DNA from: Parapedobacter tibetensis
Lineage (GTDB): Bacteria; Bacteroidota; Bacteroidia; Sphingobacteriales; Sphingobacteriaceae
NCBI RefSeq assembly: GCF_024643205.1
Contig: NZ_JAMKQJ010000010.1
Span: 62,001 to 126,000, forward strand
Reading direction: 5' to 3'
Length of the DNA: 64,000 nt
The position numbers were made by a program, and so were the translations under genes. This document shows, piece by piece, positions 38,156 through 46,233 of the stretch. The notes beneath the pieces were generated by a model, which did no database searches, was not told the origin of the DNA, and saw only the letters and a program-made list of their open reading frames with translations. Numbering within the stretch: position 1 is the first letter of the stretch; each line of letters begins with the position of its first letter.

Positions 38156-39385
38156 ATGGCGTTTATTGATGTGAAGTTACTGGTTTTTCTGTTGCTGCTA
38201 TTGCAAGCTTGTGGATCTGGATCTTCAGGGGGAGGCCGGGGCCAGCCGGATGAGACGTTGTTGCGGACAGCGCAGCTCATCACGCTCAAACCGATAAAAG
38301 AGATCAATGCGGAGTATACGCAGGCAGCTTCGGGCATGGTGGATCTCCTAGAATATTATCCGCTCGAATCCCCTCAGGGTATTATCATCGGGAAGATTGA
38401 TGAGATGATCCACTATAACAGGCATATTTACATATTTGACCGGCTTGCGGGTGATATTTTTGTCTACACGAATAAAGGCGCTTTCGTGGGGAATATCGGG
38501 AAGAAAGGGAAAGGGCCGGACGAATATGCCGACATCAGTGCGTTCAGTATTGACGAAGATGGAAATGTCTGCATTTGGTCGCCCTATAACCGCAAGGTAT
38601 TTGTTTACTCGGTCAAGGGCGAATTGAAACACAGCCTTGACATCGGCCTTTTGATGATGGATGATTTTTACGTAAATGCCGATTCGACCATTGTCGGATA
38701 TGAAAAAAGGTCCGCAAACGAACGCCTATTTGAAGGGACCTATCCCCGTCAAGGCCGCATATTTCTTTTGGACGGGAAGGGGGGGCTTTTGGATCATGGA
38801 TTGACGTATAGGTATTCCGATGCCTTGAAAACGTATCCTTTCTCAAACGAATTTTATCGGTTCGGCGACTCTTTGTCCTTGATGGAGGACTTCGGAAACG
38901 TGGTCTACCGTATCCATGGCAGGGACATGAACCCCGTTCCGCGATATGTGTTCGATTTCACCGGTGCCAATGTGCCGTTGCACTATGAACAGGCTGAAGC
39001 AGTGCAGCGCAAATTGATAGACGAGTACCAGAAAGGGGGAAAGGACGAGTGGGCAAGCCTCTACCGCATATATGAGACGGACAATTACCTTGGTTTCAAA
39101 TATGGCTATGATAGATATGTGTATACCTCATTCTATTCCAAGAAATCGGGCAACCTGATTAATCTGGGTTTTTTCTGGATAAATGACAGGGACAATATTT
39201 CGATGCCCTCGGTTTCCGCAGCGGGGCCGAATGACACGTTCTACGGTTTCATTGAAGCACATGCACTGATCCGCATGGTTGACCGCAATGAAACGGGCGC
39301 ATCAGATCGCGTGGAACAGCTTCGGGCGAAGCTACGTGAGACGGATAATCCGGTATTAGTCTCTTTTACATTGAAAGATTTCTAA
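38156..39385 (+). CDS. 6-bladed beta-propeller lipoprotein
   Basis: This 409-residue lipoprotein (signal VFLLLLLQAC, Cys19) has the repeating blade pattern of the Bacteroidota 6-bladed beta-propeller family. Examples are HIYIFDRLAGDIFVYTNKG, FVGNIGKKGKGPDEYADIS, FSIDEDGNVCIWSPYNRKV and FVYSVKGELKHSLDIG, and it ends VSFTLKDF. The motif IGKKGKGPDEY is a family hallmark. The start at 38156 is chosen over an in-frame ATG at 38123 because it opens the signal peptide directly and avoids overlapping the peptide gene. The role is unknown; these proteins pair with NVEALA-like peptides and are probably periplasmic. Confidence 0.82.
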   Translation: MAFIDVKLLVFLLLLLQACGSGSSGGGRGQPDETLLRTAQLITLKPIKEINAEYTQAASGMVDLLEYYPLESPQGIIIGKIDEMIHYNRHIYIFDRLAGDIFVYTNKGAFVGNIGKKGKGPDEYADISAFSIDEDGNVCIWSPYNRKVFVYSVKGELKHSLDIGLLMMDDFYVNADSTIVGYEKRSANERLFEGTYPRQGRIFLLDGKGGLLDHGLTYRYSDALKTYPFSNEFYRFGDSLSLMEDFGNVVYRIHGRDMNPVPRYVFDFTGANVPLHYEQAEAVQRKLIDEYQKGGKDEWASLYRIYETDNYLGFKYGYDRYVYTSFYSKKSGNLINLGFFWINDRDNISMPSVSAAGPNDTFYGFIEAHALIRMVDRNETGASDRVEQLRAKLRETDNPVLVSFTLKDF

Positions 39386-39396
39386 ATTTCTAAAAG

Positions 39397-40305
39397 ATGT
39401 TGGCATGTACGCGGTCGCTAATAAGTCTGCTGGTATTCCCCGGTGTTATAATCGGGTGTGCCCAAATCGGTAAGGATGATTCTCCTCAAGAAGCGCGTGA
39501 AATGACTAGGAAAGAACGGATTCTTTCTGGTACTTTAGAAGCCAACATCCTAGCCTCTGGGAGTTTTTATCTCGATGATACGTCTCCAATTTATGATGAA
39601 GAAGGTAAACGAGTGTTTCTTAGTGAATTAGTCAATGGGACAGGTAGTCTTGTATTGCGGTTTTCCCCATCGAACTGCATAGATTGTATCTTAGCCGAGA
39701 TGGAAAACATAAATTATGCTATGTCAGGAAGCATTGAGGACGATGTTGTTTTTCTTTCGTCCTTCCAGAATATTAACCAATTAAGGATATTTAAACGGGA
39801 CCACAACATACCGTATGCACTATACAATACCAGCGAGTTTGAAAATGATTTGCCTCGGTATCTTGAGGACCTACATGTCCCCTACTATTTCATTGCAGAT
39901 ACGACCCGGCTTTGTGACAATCTTTATGTGCCTGAAAAAGAGCTAGCATCGATGTCTACCTTTTATTTAAAGGAAGTCGCTGAAAAGCTCAAGCGGGAAA
40001 AGGAAAAAGGAATCGTGTTTAAAAACACAATGATAGAGCAAGATGGGAGCTCCGGGAAACCATTGTCCTTTGTGTTTTCATACAGAAATGAGATGGACAT
40101 TCCTTTGATTATCAAAGATGTCCGTGCCTCATGTAATTGTACTGCCGTCTCCTACGATAAACATCCTATCCAACCCGGTGAACGTGCGGAAATCCAGATA
40201 GAATATAATTCTGATATAGAAGGCTATTATTTCAAGAAAATCATAGTGGAAAGCAATTCTCCGAAAGGCAAGGTGTTGCTTACTATCAAAGGCAATCTTA
40301 CCTAA
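39397..40305 (+). CDS. Thioredoxin-like lipoprotein with C-terminal DUF1573
   Basis: This 302-residue lipoprotein (signal ending VIIGC, Cys21) has two parts. Residues about 55-195 look like a diverged redoxin fold with a strand LVLRFSPSNC and a C-x-x-C pair, Cys94 and Cys97 (NCIDC). Residues about 215-300 match DUF1573, an Ig-like domain (FVFSYRNEMDIPLIIKDVRASCNCTAVSYDKHPIQPGE...). A CxxC oxidoreductase beside a six-Cys exported peptide suggests a disulfide-forming or -reshuffling job in the periplasm (inference). It follows the propeller gene by 11 bp. The region becomes more A+T-rich from here on. Confidence 0.78.
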   Translation: MLACTRSLISLLVFPGVIIGCAQIGKDDSPQEAREMTRKERILSGTLEANILASGSFYLDDTSPIYDEEGKRVFLSELVNGTGSLVLRFSPSNCIDCILAEMENINYAMSGSIEDDVVFLSSFQNINQLRIFKRDHNIPYALYNTSEFENDLPRYLEDLHVPYYFIADTTRLCDNLYVPEKELASMSTFYLKEVAEKLKREKEKGIVFKNTMIEQDGSSGKPLSFVFSYRNEMDIPLIIKDVRASCNCTAVSYDKHPIQPGERAEIQIEYNSDIEGYYFKKIIVESNSPKGKVLLTIKGNLT

Positions 40306-40378
40306 TAAGTTTAGGCACACACAATAAAATAGTACATATATGATGAAGTGACAACGCTATACGAAAGGATAGGCTTTT

Positions 40379-40516
40379 ATGGTACGGCTGTTCAGAATAT
40401 TATTTATTCTACTCCTTTTCAAAGTCTTCCTGATGAGTACGTGTGCCTCAACGGGTTTATTTACAAGCTTAATAGCAGGTATTCTGGGGATAAACTCTTT
40501 GATAGACTGGTTGTGA
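40379..40516 (+). pseudogene. Truncated N-terminal copy 1 of O-antigen-ligase-like gene
   Basis: The frame from 40379 reads MVRLFRILFILLLFKVFLMS and then TGLFTSLIAGILG before a stop at 40514. It aligns with the first 35-40 residues of the protein at 26115 (MIRLFKISFVLLLFNAFLVS, NGLFTAKELG). The match ends abruptly, so this is a remnant. A longer GTG-started frame over the same bases is a shadow. Confidence 0.6.
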
Positions 40517-40568
40517 ATGTAACAGGTGCGTAAAGGGATAATCAGTGAATATTATACTTAAATATGAT

Positions 40569-40772
40569 ATGACAATTTCACCCTCACTTTCACAAATGCC
40601 CCTGCCTCACGGATTTATCGGCGTGCAGGAATTGATCCTGCTTGCGCTGCCGATACTGATTATTGCGCTCATCGTCTTCGCCATTTTCCGCAGCAATGCT
40701 TCCCGGTCATCGCAGATCGGGCAGCTGGTTGCCGAGCAGGAAAAAACGAATCGGTTATTAAACCAGATTTAG
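40569..40772 (+). CDS. Small one-pass membrane protein with short coiled tail
   Basis: The 67-residue product has one strong membrane helix (ELILLALPILIIALIVFAIF) and a polar helical tail (QIGQLVAEQEKTNRLLNQI). The ATG at 40569 is chosen; a GTG at 40545 is possible. No family was recognised, though short membrane proteins with this heptad-like tail are common in Bacteroidota. It lies between two remnants of the O-antigen-ligase gene and may itself be a survivor of the same decay. Confidence 0.45.
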   Translation: MTISPSLSQMPLPHGFIGVQELILLALPILIIALIVFAIFRSNASRSSQIGQLVAEQEKTNRLLNQI

Positions 40773-40839
40773 CCCGGCTGGAAAAACGGGAGCAGGGAAA
40801 GCCGGACGCGGAAGAATAAGCAATGGCGCTGTGGATGCC

Positions 40840-41094
40840 ATGAATGGATCGATTTTGAAAGTATGGCTGCTTCGGGTGACGCTGATATGCCTCCTGTCCA
40901 ACGCCTTTCTGGTGAGCACGAAACTTCCGGACGGTTTGTTCACAGCCAAGGAGCTGGGGCTGTATTTCTCGGTTTCCATCGCTTCGCTATGCGCCGCCGT
41001 ATCGCTTTTCCTGCCCGGTGTCCACTTATTGGTATTTGAATCGGTATCCCTTCCGGCCGTGCCGGTACAGACGGCTTATGGGATGGCTCGTTAA
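40840..41094 (+). pseudogene. Truncated N-terminal copy 2 of O-antigen-ligase-like gene
   Basis: The frame aligns closely with the protein at 26115: NAFLVSTKLPDGLFTAKELG, then YFSVSIASLCAAVSLF, then an internal loss of about 25 residues, then LPGVHLLVFESVSLPA and VQTAYGMA, and a stop at 41092. The identity is higher than for copy 1. It is a deleted paralog, not a functional small gene. Confidence 0.72.
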
Positions 41095-41222
41095 TTGCGA
41101 ATTACAAACTTGATCAATTCATTTACGATATTTCCATTAGTCCCGATGAACAATATTTGTATGGGACCGCAGTAGAAGCGGTGGGTGATTACCCACAATT
41201 AGTACGCTACAAACTCAAATAG
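41088..41222 (+). pseudogene. C-terminal fragment of a propeller (TolB-like) gene
   Basis: One open frame reads LIANYKLDQFIYDISISPDE, then QYLYGTAVEAVGDYPQ and LVRYKLK before the TAG at 41220. It has the form of the last blade of a Bacteroidota TolB-like/6-bladed propeller lipoprotein. It starts without an ATG exactly where ligase copy 2 stops, so the two were probably joined by deletion. Confidence 0.5.
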
Positions 41223-41225
41223 AAA

Positions 41226-41395
41226 CGATGTGTATTCTAAATTGATGACCATGGGGTATGTGCTGGCCATTTTGCTGATTTTTTGTGGGTTGGGTTATTC
41301 TTGCTTTGGCACTAGCGTATTGGCATATTTGAGTTGGTTGAAGGAGAAGTCGGAGAGATCCTCGGGCGAGATCAGGTGAAAAAGGCAAAAGATAA
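41226..41395 (+). pseudogene. Late-region fragment of O-antigen-ligase-like gene
   Basis: From 41245 the frame reads MTMGYVLAILLIF, then AYLSWLKEKSERSSGEI, matching MTMRYALAILLIL and AYLGWLQEKTERSAGIT of the protein at 26115. After a stop at 41377, a shifted frame reads SGEKGKR, like the GEKGKMKN end of the full-length protein. The TPR region between these parts is missing. This and the two N-terminal copies show a decayed paralog. Confidence 0.68.
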
Positions 41396-41427
41396 ACGAC
41401 CCCGAAAAGAATTAGATTTTTGTTTAT

Positions 41428-44058
41428 ATGGAAGGTCAAGTATTTCGTTTCTACTTATTATTTCTTGGTATCAGCTTACTTTCATGTGAGAGCAAGTACC
41501 ATCGTATTGAAAATAGCATAAAGCATTTGTCAATTTCCGAACCGGAAATCGCAATCCTTAAATGGAGAATAGTAGGGCCATTTGTAGATACTGCCCATGC
41601 ATCTACGTTTTTATCCTTTTCAACACCGTTGGAACCGCTATCTTCCAAAAGGATCGGAGCAGGAATAGAGGACACCCTGTATACACATCGTAAGGGACAT
41701 ATAGTTGATTTTGATGAACTATATGGTTCAACGGAAAAGCAGGTTGCCTACGCCCTTTCCGTCATTAAAGCCAGAGAACAAGGCGAGGTTGCATTCCTGA
41801 TTGGAACCACTGATGATGTTCGTCTTTGGGTGAACGATAAGCTATGTTTGGCGACTTCAGCTTTACCCGAGCCTAAAAAAACGCGGTTTATTAAAAAGAT
41901 ATATTTAGAAAAAGGGGATAACTTCGTTGTCGTCGAGATTGCAAATACAGATCGGGGAAAATGGGGGTTCAATATGGATGTTGCAACTATTGATCACGTT
42001 CGCTATAACGCGTTAGAACCAAACTATTACAACAGTTGCTTAAATCCGACGATCGCATTGAACGATAGCTTACACATTCATGTCTCAAATCCCGAGTTTA
42101 TTCCTGTTACGAAGCCTTGTTTACTGGAGATTTACGACCTGGATGAAAAATTAGTCTTAAGGAATCGTATTCAATTGGATAAAGAAGCCAACGTCTGTTT
42201 GGAAAAACTCACCCAAGGGGTGTATAAATACAACTTGTACACAGATTTGGATACGCTCCACGGCGTATTTAGTTACGGTTCGATTGATCAACTGTATAAT
42301 CGAAATGAATTAATTAAAAAGTGCCAAGGCGACTCTATCAGACTTAGGGTGATGGTGCCATATATGAAGAGACTGGATCATTTACTAAAAGTTACGCAAG
42401 CGAGAAATAGGATTAACCATGATTTGTCGAAAAAAATAGCCTTCTGTCTATACAGGATCCGTAAAATTGATCATGAGGCTGATATCGGTGAAGACGATAT
42501 CCGGAAGACGACGGGTCTGCAACTACGGACCTTCCGGTCGGCAATTGACAGTGCTGATGATTATTACCAATTATACATACCGGAAAAATCAAAACATGAA
42601 CCAGATGTAGGCATGCCATTGGTAGTAATGGTGCCATATGTGACCAATCGTCATGAATTTTATTATGGCAGTATTGTAGCTAATACCCCCCGAAATGAAT
42701 ATATAGCTAGTTTTGCCGAGCAACACGGAATGGCAGTCGTTTGGCCAAGCTCTAGGATTTATACCCGTTATAATATGACTCCGATTGTTACTAAGGCCAT
42801 TGAAGAGACACTGGCTGATGTTTTTAAGTTTTATAATATAGACCGACAAAACATCTTTTTCTATGGAAACTGTTCGGGAGGACTATTTGCGTTGTCGGCG
42901 GTTATACAAAAGCCAGAGTTGTGTTCTGCGATTGCACTGGAAGGCCCGGATTTTGTTCCGGCATATTTTGCGAACGGGGGTTACGATCCGTCAATTATTG
43001 CGAACGATATTTTCGGTCTGACAGACAACCTTGCCGATAAGCCAATGATGATCCTCCATTCAAAATATGATGCGAAGGCCCCGGTACAATTATCGGCAAT
43101 GTTGATTGACTCACTCAAGAAGAAGGGGCAACGAGTAAAATACGATGATCTGCGCGATGCATCAAAAAAAAGTGCTACTAAGAAAATGATGGCGGAATCA
43201 CAGGCGATGCGGAAAGTTTTCGACTTCTTTCACTTACAGCTTAAGGCAAAGGAAAGGCCACTCAAATTAAAGAGGTTTGTAAGTTATGCCGTTTATAGGG
43301 ATACCGTATACGGTGTGCTGATCAAAGAGAAAATTTCATCAGGAAAAGCATCGTTCGAGTATTCTATTTCTGATAATGTGTTGAAAATGGAAACACATAA
43401 TATCCGAAGTTTTTGTATGGATACTAAAGGTTTAGACATTCCCGACATCAGGGAGCTTCGGGTTGTGTTAAACGGACGGGCTTTAAAGCCCATCGATATG
43501 GTAATCCGTAATGACCTTTGGGAGGCTACCATGCCCGTACCACGTAGACAATCCAAAGGCACCGGTTATGAAAACTATATTCCATTGAATGCGATTTTTA
43601 AGCAGCATTTTGCTGTGGTTCGGCCTGAATCGGCTGATACGGTTGTTGACAGCATATTGCATGCGATAAGGTCAGTTTGGCGGGATGAGTATTTCAAAGA
43701 TATCAGAATAATTGACGAGGCAGAAATACAGCGAGCACTTGACGCTAATACAAACTTAATATATATTGATAATGCTGGGTTAGACTGTATACCGGATTCC
43801 ATCGCATCAGCGATGGGCTTAAGTTATGATGGCGATGCTATTGGTTTTAAAGGGAAAAGCTATAATGCCAATAACATTTCCTATGCTTTTGTTTCGGATA
43901 ATAAGACAGAGGGGCCACGTAGCTTAACAATTGGCACGACCAGTAATATGATTTCGAGAGAGTTTCTGCAGGAAATCATCCAACGAGGTTGGTTACCATT
44001 TATGGTTTGGAACAACCGTAGTGGACATTCATTGATAGACGTCAACTATAGGTATTAG
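41428..44058 (+). CDS. Large alpha/beta-hydrolase-like lipoprotein with Cys nucleophile elbow
   Basis: This 876-residue lipoprotein (signal ending SLLSC, Cys20) has three parts. An N-terminal PA14-like or jelly-roll region comes first (EVAFLIGTTDDVRLWVNDKL). A central alpha/beta-hydrolase core follows, with elbow NIFFYGNCSGGLFALSAV, giving Gly-Asn-Cys-Ser-Gly with Cys482, and an acid-loop candidate HSKYDAKAP (Asp548). A C-terminal unknown region of about 270 residues ends the protein. Cys at the elbow recalls dienelactone hydrolase. The place where a catalytic His is expected, before KVFDFFHL, reads DASKKSATKK, so activity is uncertain. The gene is A+T-rich relative to neighbours and has no operator copy upstream. 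Confidence 0.6.
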   Translation: MEGQVFRFYLLFLGISLLSCESKYHRIENSIKHLSISEPEIAILKWRIVGPFVDTAHASTFLSFSTPLEPLSSKRIGAGIEDTLYTHRKGHIVDFDELYGSTEKQVAYALSVIKAREQGEVAFLIGTTDDVRLWVNDKLCLATSALPEPKKTRFIKKIYLEKGDNFVVVEIANTDRGKWGFNMDVATIDHVRYNALEPNYYNSCLNPTIALNDSLHIHVSNPEFIPVTKPCLLEIYDLDEKLVLRNRIQLDKEANVCLEKLTQGVYKYNLYTDLDTLHGVFSYGSIDQLYNRNELIKKCQGDSIRLRVMVPYMKRLDHLLKVTQARNRINHDLSKKIAFCLYRIRKIDHEADIGEDDIRKTTGLQLRTFRSAIDSADDYYQLYIPEKSKHEPDVGMPLVVMVPYVTNRHEFYYGSIVANTPRNEYIASFAEQHGMAVVWPSSRIYTRYNMTPIVTKAIEETLADVFKFYNIDRQNIFFYGNCSGGLFALSAVIQKPELCSAIALEGPDFVPAYFANGGYDPSIIANDIFGLTDNLADKPMMILHSKYDAKAPVQLSAMLIDSLKKKGQRVKYDDLRDASKKSATKKMMAESQAMRKVFDFFHLQLKAKERPLKLKRFVSYAVYRDTVYGVLIKEKISSGKASFEYSISDNVLKMETHNIRSFCMDTKGLDIPDIRELRVVLNGRALKPIDMVIRNDLWEATMPVPRRQSKGTGYENYIPLNAIFKQHFAVVRPESADTVVDSILHAIRSVWRDEYFKDIRIIDEAEIQRALDANTNLIYIDNAGLDCIPDSIASAMGLSYDGDAIGFKGKSYNANNISYAFVSDNKTEGPRSLTIGTTSNMISREFLQEIIQRGWLPFMVWNNRSGHSLIDVNYRY

Positions 44059-44147
44059 TACTTGATTTCTATGTCATCCGTAGCTGAGTGATCAGAAACT
44101 GGAGAAGTGAACATCCGATGCGCCGGAATTCTGTAAAGAAAAAATAT

Positions 44148-44196
44148 TTTGGTATATAACAGTAAAGTGTTTATATTTATCAATATGTAGGTCATA
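44148..44196 (+). promoter_or_regulatory. Promoter with overlapping operator before gene at 44325 (site D)
   Basis: TTTG at 44148-44151, a 20-bp spacer and TATATTTA at 44172-44179 form a promoter. Four bases later comes TATGTAGGTCATA (44184-44196). TTATCAATATGTAG and following bases match site C except for one base, suggesting that this promoter is a copy of the one before the SusC at 18450. Confidence 0.65.
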
Positions 44197-44228
44197 ATAC
44201 TTTAATGGCCTAGTGCAGCGGACAAGAT

Positions 44229-44297
44229 AATATAACCAATGAAACTAGTTAAGGATGGTGTAGTAGATTATTTACCTGTTTTGCACTGGATTTATTA
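44229..44297 (+). pseudogene. Relic of a SusC leader and first codons
   Basis: ATAACCAAT in the leader and AGATTATTTACCTGTTTT at 44265-44282 match the leader and start of the SusC gene at 18450 (AAGATTATTTGCCTGTTTTT at 18458-18477). One frame gives IIYLFCTGF against IICLFLAGF. The start codon is lost. With site D this suggests a duplicated SusC promoter region now driving the BNR gene. Confidence 0.45.
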
Positions 44298-44324
44298 ATG
44301 CTGCGTCCACACTGATATCAAAAT

Positions 44325-46088
44325 ATGGCTTTTTTAAAAATATCCTGGTCTTTCCTCGCTTTGTATGGCATACTCGTTGTCGTGCCGGATGTTCATTCAC
44401 AAACGTTGGAAATATTCAATCCGCTGTCGGATCAGGTGTATAGTGACGATTTTGACGACGAAACGGAAGCGAGGAGCCCAAGCCATTGGATAGAAAACAA
44501 TAGGCACGATTACTGGTCTGTCGTCAGGGGTGATGCCAATAAAGCGTATCGTGTGAAGAGCAACGAAGTTTCGACCTATTCGTGGCTGCATGTATTCGAA
44601 AAGAACGTCACATTCGATGTCCGCTTCAAGGTCGTTGAAATTGCTGAAGAGGATGCTGAACTAAAGTTTGCGGTGCGGTTCAATGATTATGAAGCGCTGG
44701 TATACGTGGGATATGATTTCAAAACCGAAAAATGGTATATCGCCGAACAACGGGGTAAGGATTTTGAGCAGGTCAATTTTGAGCAGGTCATAGATGTCAG
44801 CCGCAATTTGGAGCCGTTGAAACGGGGCGATTGGCACAATATTCGGGTGCTTTCTAATAATGAGACAGTGACGGTTTATATTGACGACATGACGCGACCC
44901 AAATTATGGGCTACGGATATCAGGCACCAGTCTCCGGGGCGCGTGGCTTTGAGCGCATACAACGCTACCGTTGACTTTGATGATGTGGTGCTGAACCTCC
45001 GGAGTGGGCAAGGTCGGGTAAACGAGGGTGTATTGGAATACACGATAGGGGATGACGATCGCTTTAGGGAAGGCGCGTCGATTGTGGAAAAAAGCAACGG
45101 TGATCTCTTGCTATTGCATCGTGCAGAAGAATTCCACTCCTCGGATCAAGGCCAAACGTTCACAGGTCCATACCCGTTTAGTTGGCCAAAGAACGAGCAT
45201 GGGCATCATAGCGTCCTCCGGTTACAATCGGGGAAGCTGTTGAATATGGTAGCAGAGCGTTTCGGCCAAGGGGCACGATTTAGAGCCAAACTTTCAAGCG
45301 ATGATGGTGCTACCTGGGCGGATGGAGGGGTGACATGGGAAGCCTATCGCGAAGGGCTCCCCGGCAAATCCGAAGTGATTGTAATGAATGATAAATTGAC
45401 CCAGGTGCCCGGCGGACGGGTCTTCTTCGTGGTGCCAGCCAGAAAAGACGATGGAGAGAAAATAGTCGGTCATAAAACAGAAATCTATTATTCGGATGAC
45501 GAAGGTAAAACGTGGAACCAATCGAAGAACGACTCGGACGACTTCACGAAGCTCAGCCGGTATGCGGAAGGGAAAGTCATCCAAACCTCGGACGGGACAT
45601 TAAGATTGTATACCCCCTGGACCCACGCCCACAGCGTGCGGTATTCGGAATCCCACGACAACGGGGAGACCTGGAAGGGGGACTTTGCGTTGGATCAATT
45701 CAGGAACGCAAGGTCATCCTTTGCCTTGATACAGGACATGTATGCATCACGACCTACGTTTTACATGGTATGGGTATATAATAACATGTATGATACGGAC
45801 ATTGTGTTTTTACCTCGTTCGCGGTTGGGCTTAGCCAGAAGCTATGATGGTATCAATTGGGAGTACATGATGGATGTGGAGCGGTGGATAAGCCCAGCCA
45901 AGAAAGATAGACGGATAATCACCCAGATTCTTGATCCGAGCCTGACCGCCACAGACAAATATCTGTATGTGACCATCGGCCGGTCCGACCGGGCAGCCGA
46001 CAATGGCCACAATCATCAGCGGCTGCGGGTATACCGGATTGAGAAAGCGAAATTGCATCCCTACGCCACATGGCCTAACGAATTTTAA
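44325..46088 (+). CDS. Secreted two-domain protein: LamG-like N terminus plus BNR/Asp-box propeller
   Basis: This 587-residue protein has a signal peptide ending DVHSQT. Residues about 30-225 form a concanavalin-like beta-sandwich of the 3-keto-disaccharide-hydrolase/LamG type (YSDDFDDETEARSP, GDWHNIRVLSNNETVTVYID, GRVALSAYNATVDFDDV). From about 240 a sialidase-like propeller follows with Asp boxes SSDQGQTF, SSDDGATW, SDDEGKTW and SHDNGETW. No RIP motif was seen, so it is not a typical GH33 enzyme; glycan binding or another glycosidase activity fits better. Single gene with its own promoter/operator (site D). Confidence 0.75.
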   Translation: MAFLKISWSFLALYGILVVVPDVHSQTLEIFNPLSDQVYSDDFDDETEARSPSHWIENNRHDYWSVVRGDANKAYRVKSNEVSTYSWLHVFEKNVTFDVRFKVVEIAEEDAELKFAVRFNDYEALVYVGYDFKTEKWYIAEQRGKDFEQVNFEQVIDVSRNLEPLKRGDWHNIRVLSNNETVTVYIDDMTRPKLWATDIRHQSPGRVALSAYNATVDFDDVVLNLRSGQGRVNEGVLEYTIGDDDRFREGASIVEKSNGDLLLLHRAEEFHSSDQGQTFTGPYPFSWPKNEHGHHSVLRLQSGKLLNMVAERFGQGARFRAKLSSDDGATWADGGVTWEAYREGLPGKSEVIVMNDKLTQVPGGRVFFVVPARKDDGEKIVGHKTEIYYSDDEGKTWNQSKNDSDDFTKLSRYAEGKVIQTSDGTLRLYTPWTHAHSVRYSESHDNGETWKGDFALDQFRNARSSFALIQDMYASRPTFYMVWVYNNMYDTDIVFLPRSRLGLARSYDGINWEYMMDVERWISPAKKDRRIITQILDPSLTATDKYLYVTIGRSDRAADNGHNHQRLRVYRIEKAKLHPYATWPNEF

Positions 46089-46156
46089 CCTAGCGATAAT
46101 CATAAGACACTCCTCGTGACAAGCAGTTGGTATTGCTCTGGCGATTTCCAGAATAA

Positions 46157-46206
46157 TTTGGAATTGTAAATATATTGTTTCTATATTTGTTGATATGTTC
46201 TACATA
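46157..46206 (+). promoter_or_regulatory. Promoter with overlapping operator before sulfatase operon (site E)
   Basis: TTTG at 46157-46160, a 21-bp spacer and TATATTTG at 46182-46189 match the Bacteroidota consensus exactly. After four bases comes TATGTTCTACATA (46194-46206), a complete TATGT-N3-ACATA palindrome. The only in-frame ATG upstream of the signal peptide lies inside this operator, which argues for the later start at 46234. Confidence 0.75.
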
Positions 46207-46233
46207 ATAAAGTGGAGCCAATTATTGACCCAT

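Noticed and set aside
40348..40533. 61-codon GTG-started frame
   Set aside because: The other frame over the same bases matches the O-antigen-ligase N terminus, so this is a shadow of a remnant.
46195..46233. Upstream ATG for the first sulfatase of the pair
   Set aside because: It lies inside the operator and at about the predicted transcription start; the signal peptide begins at 46234.
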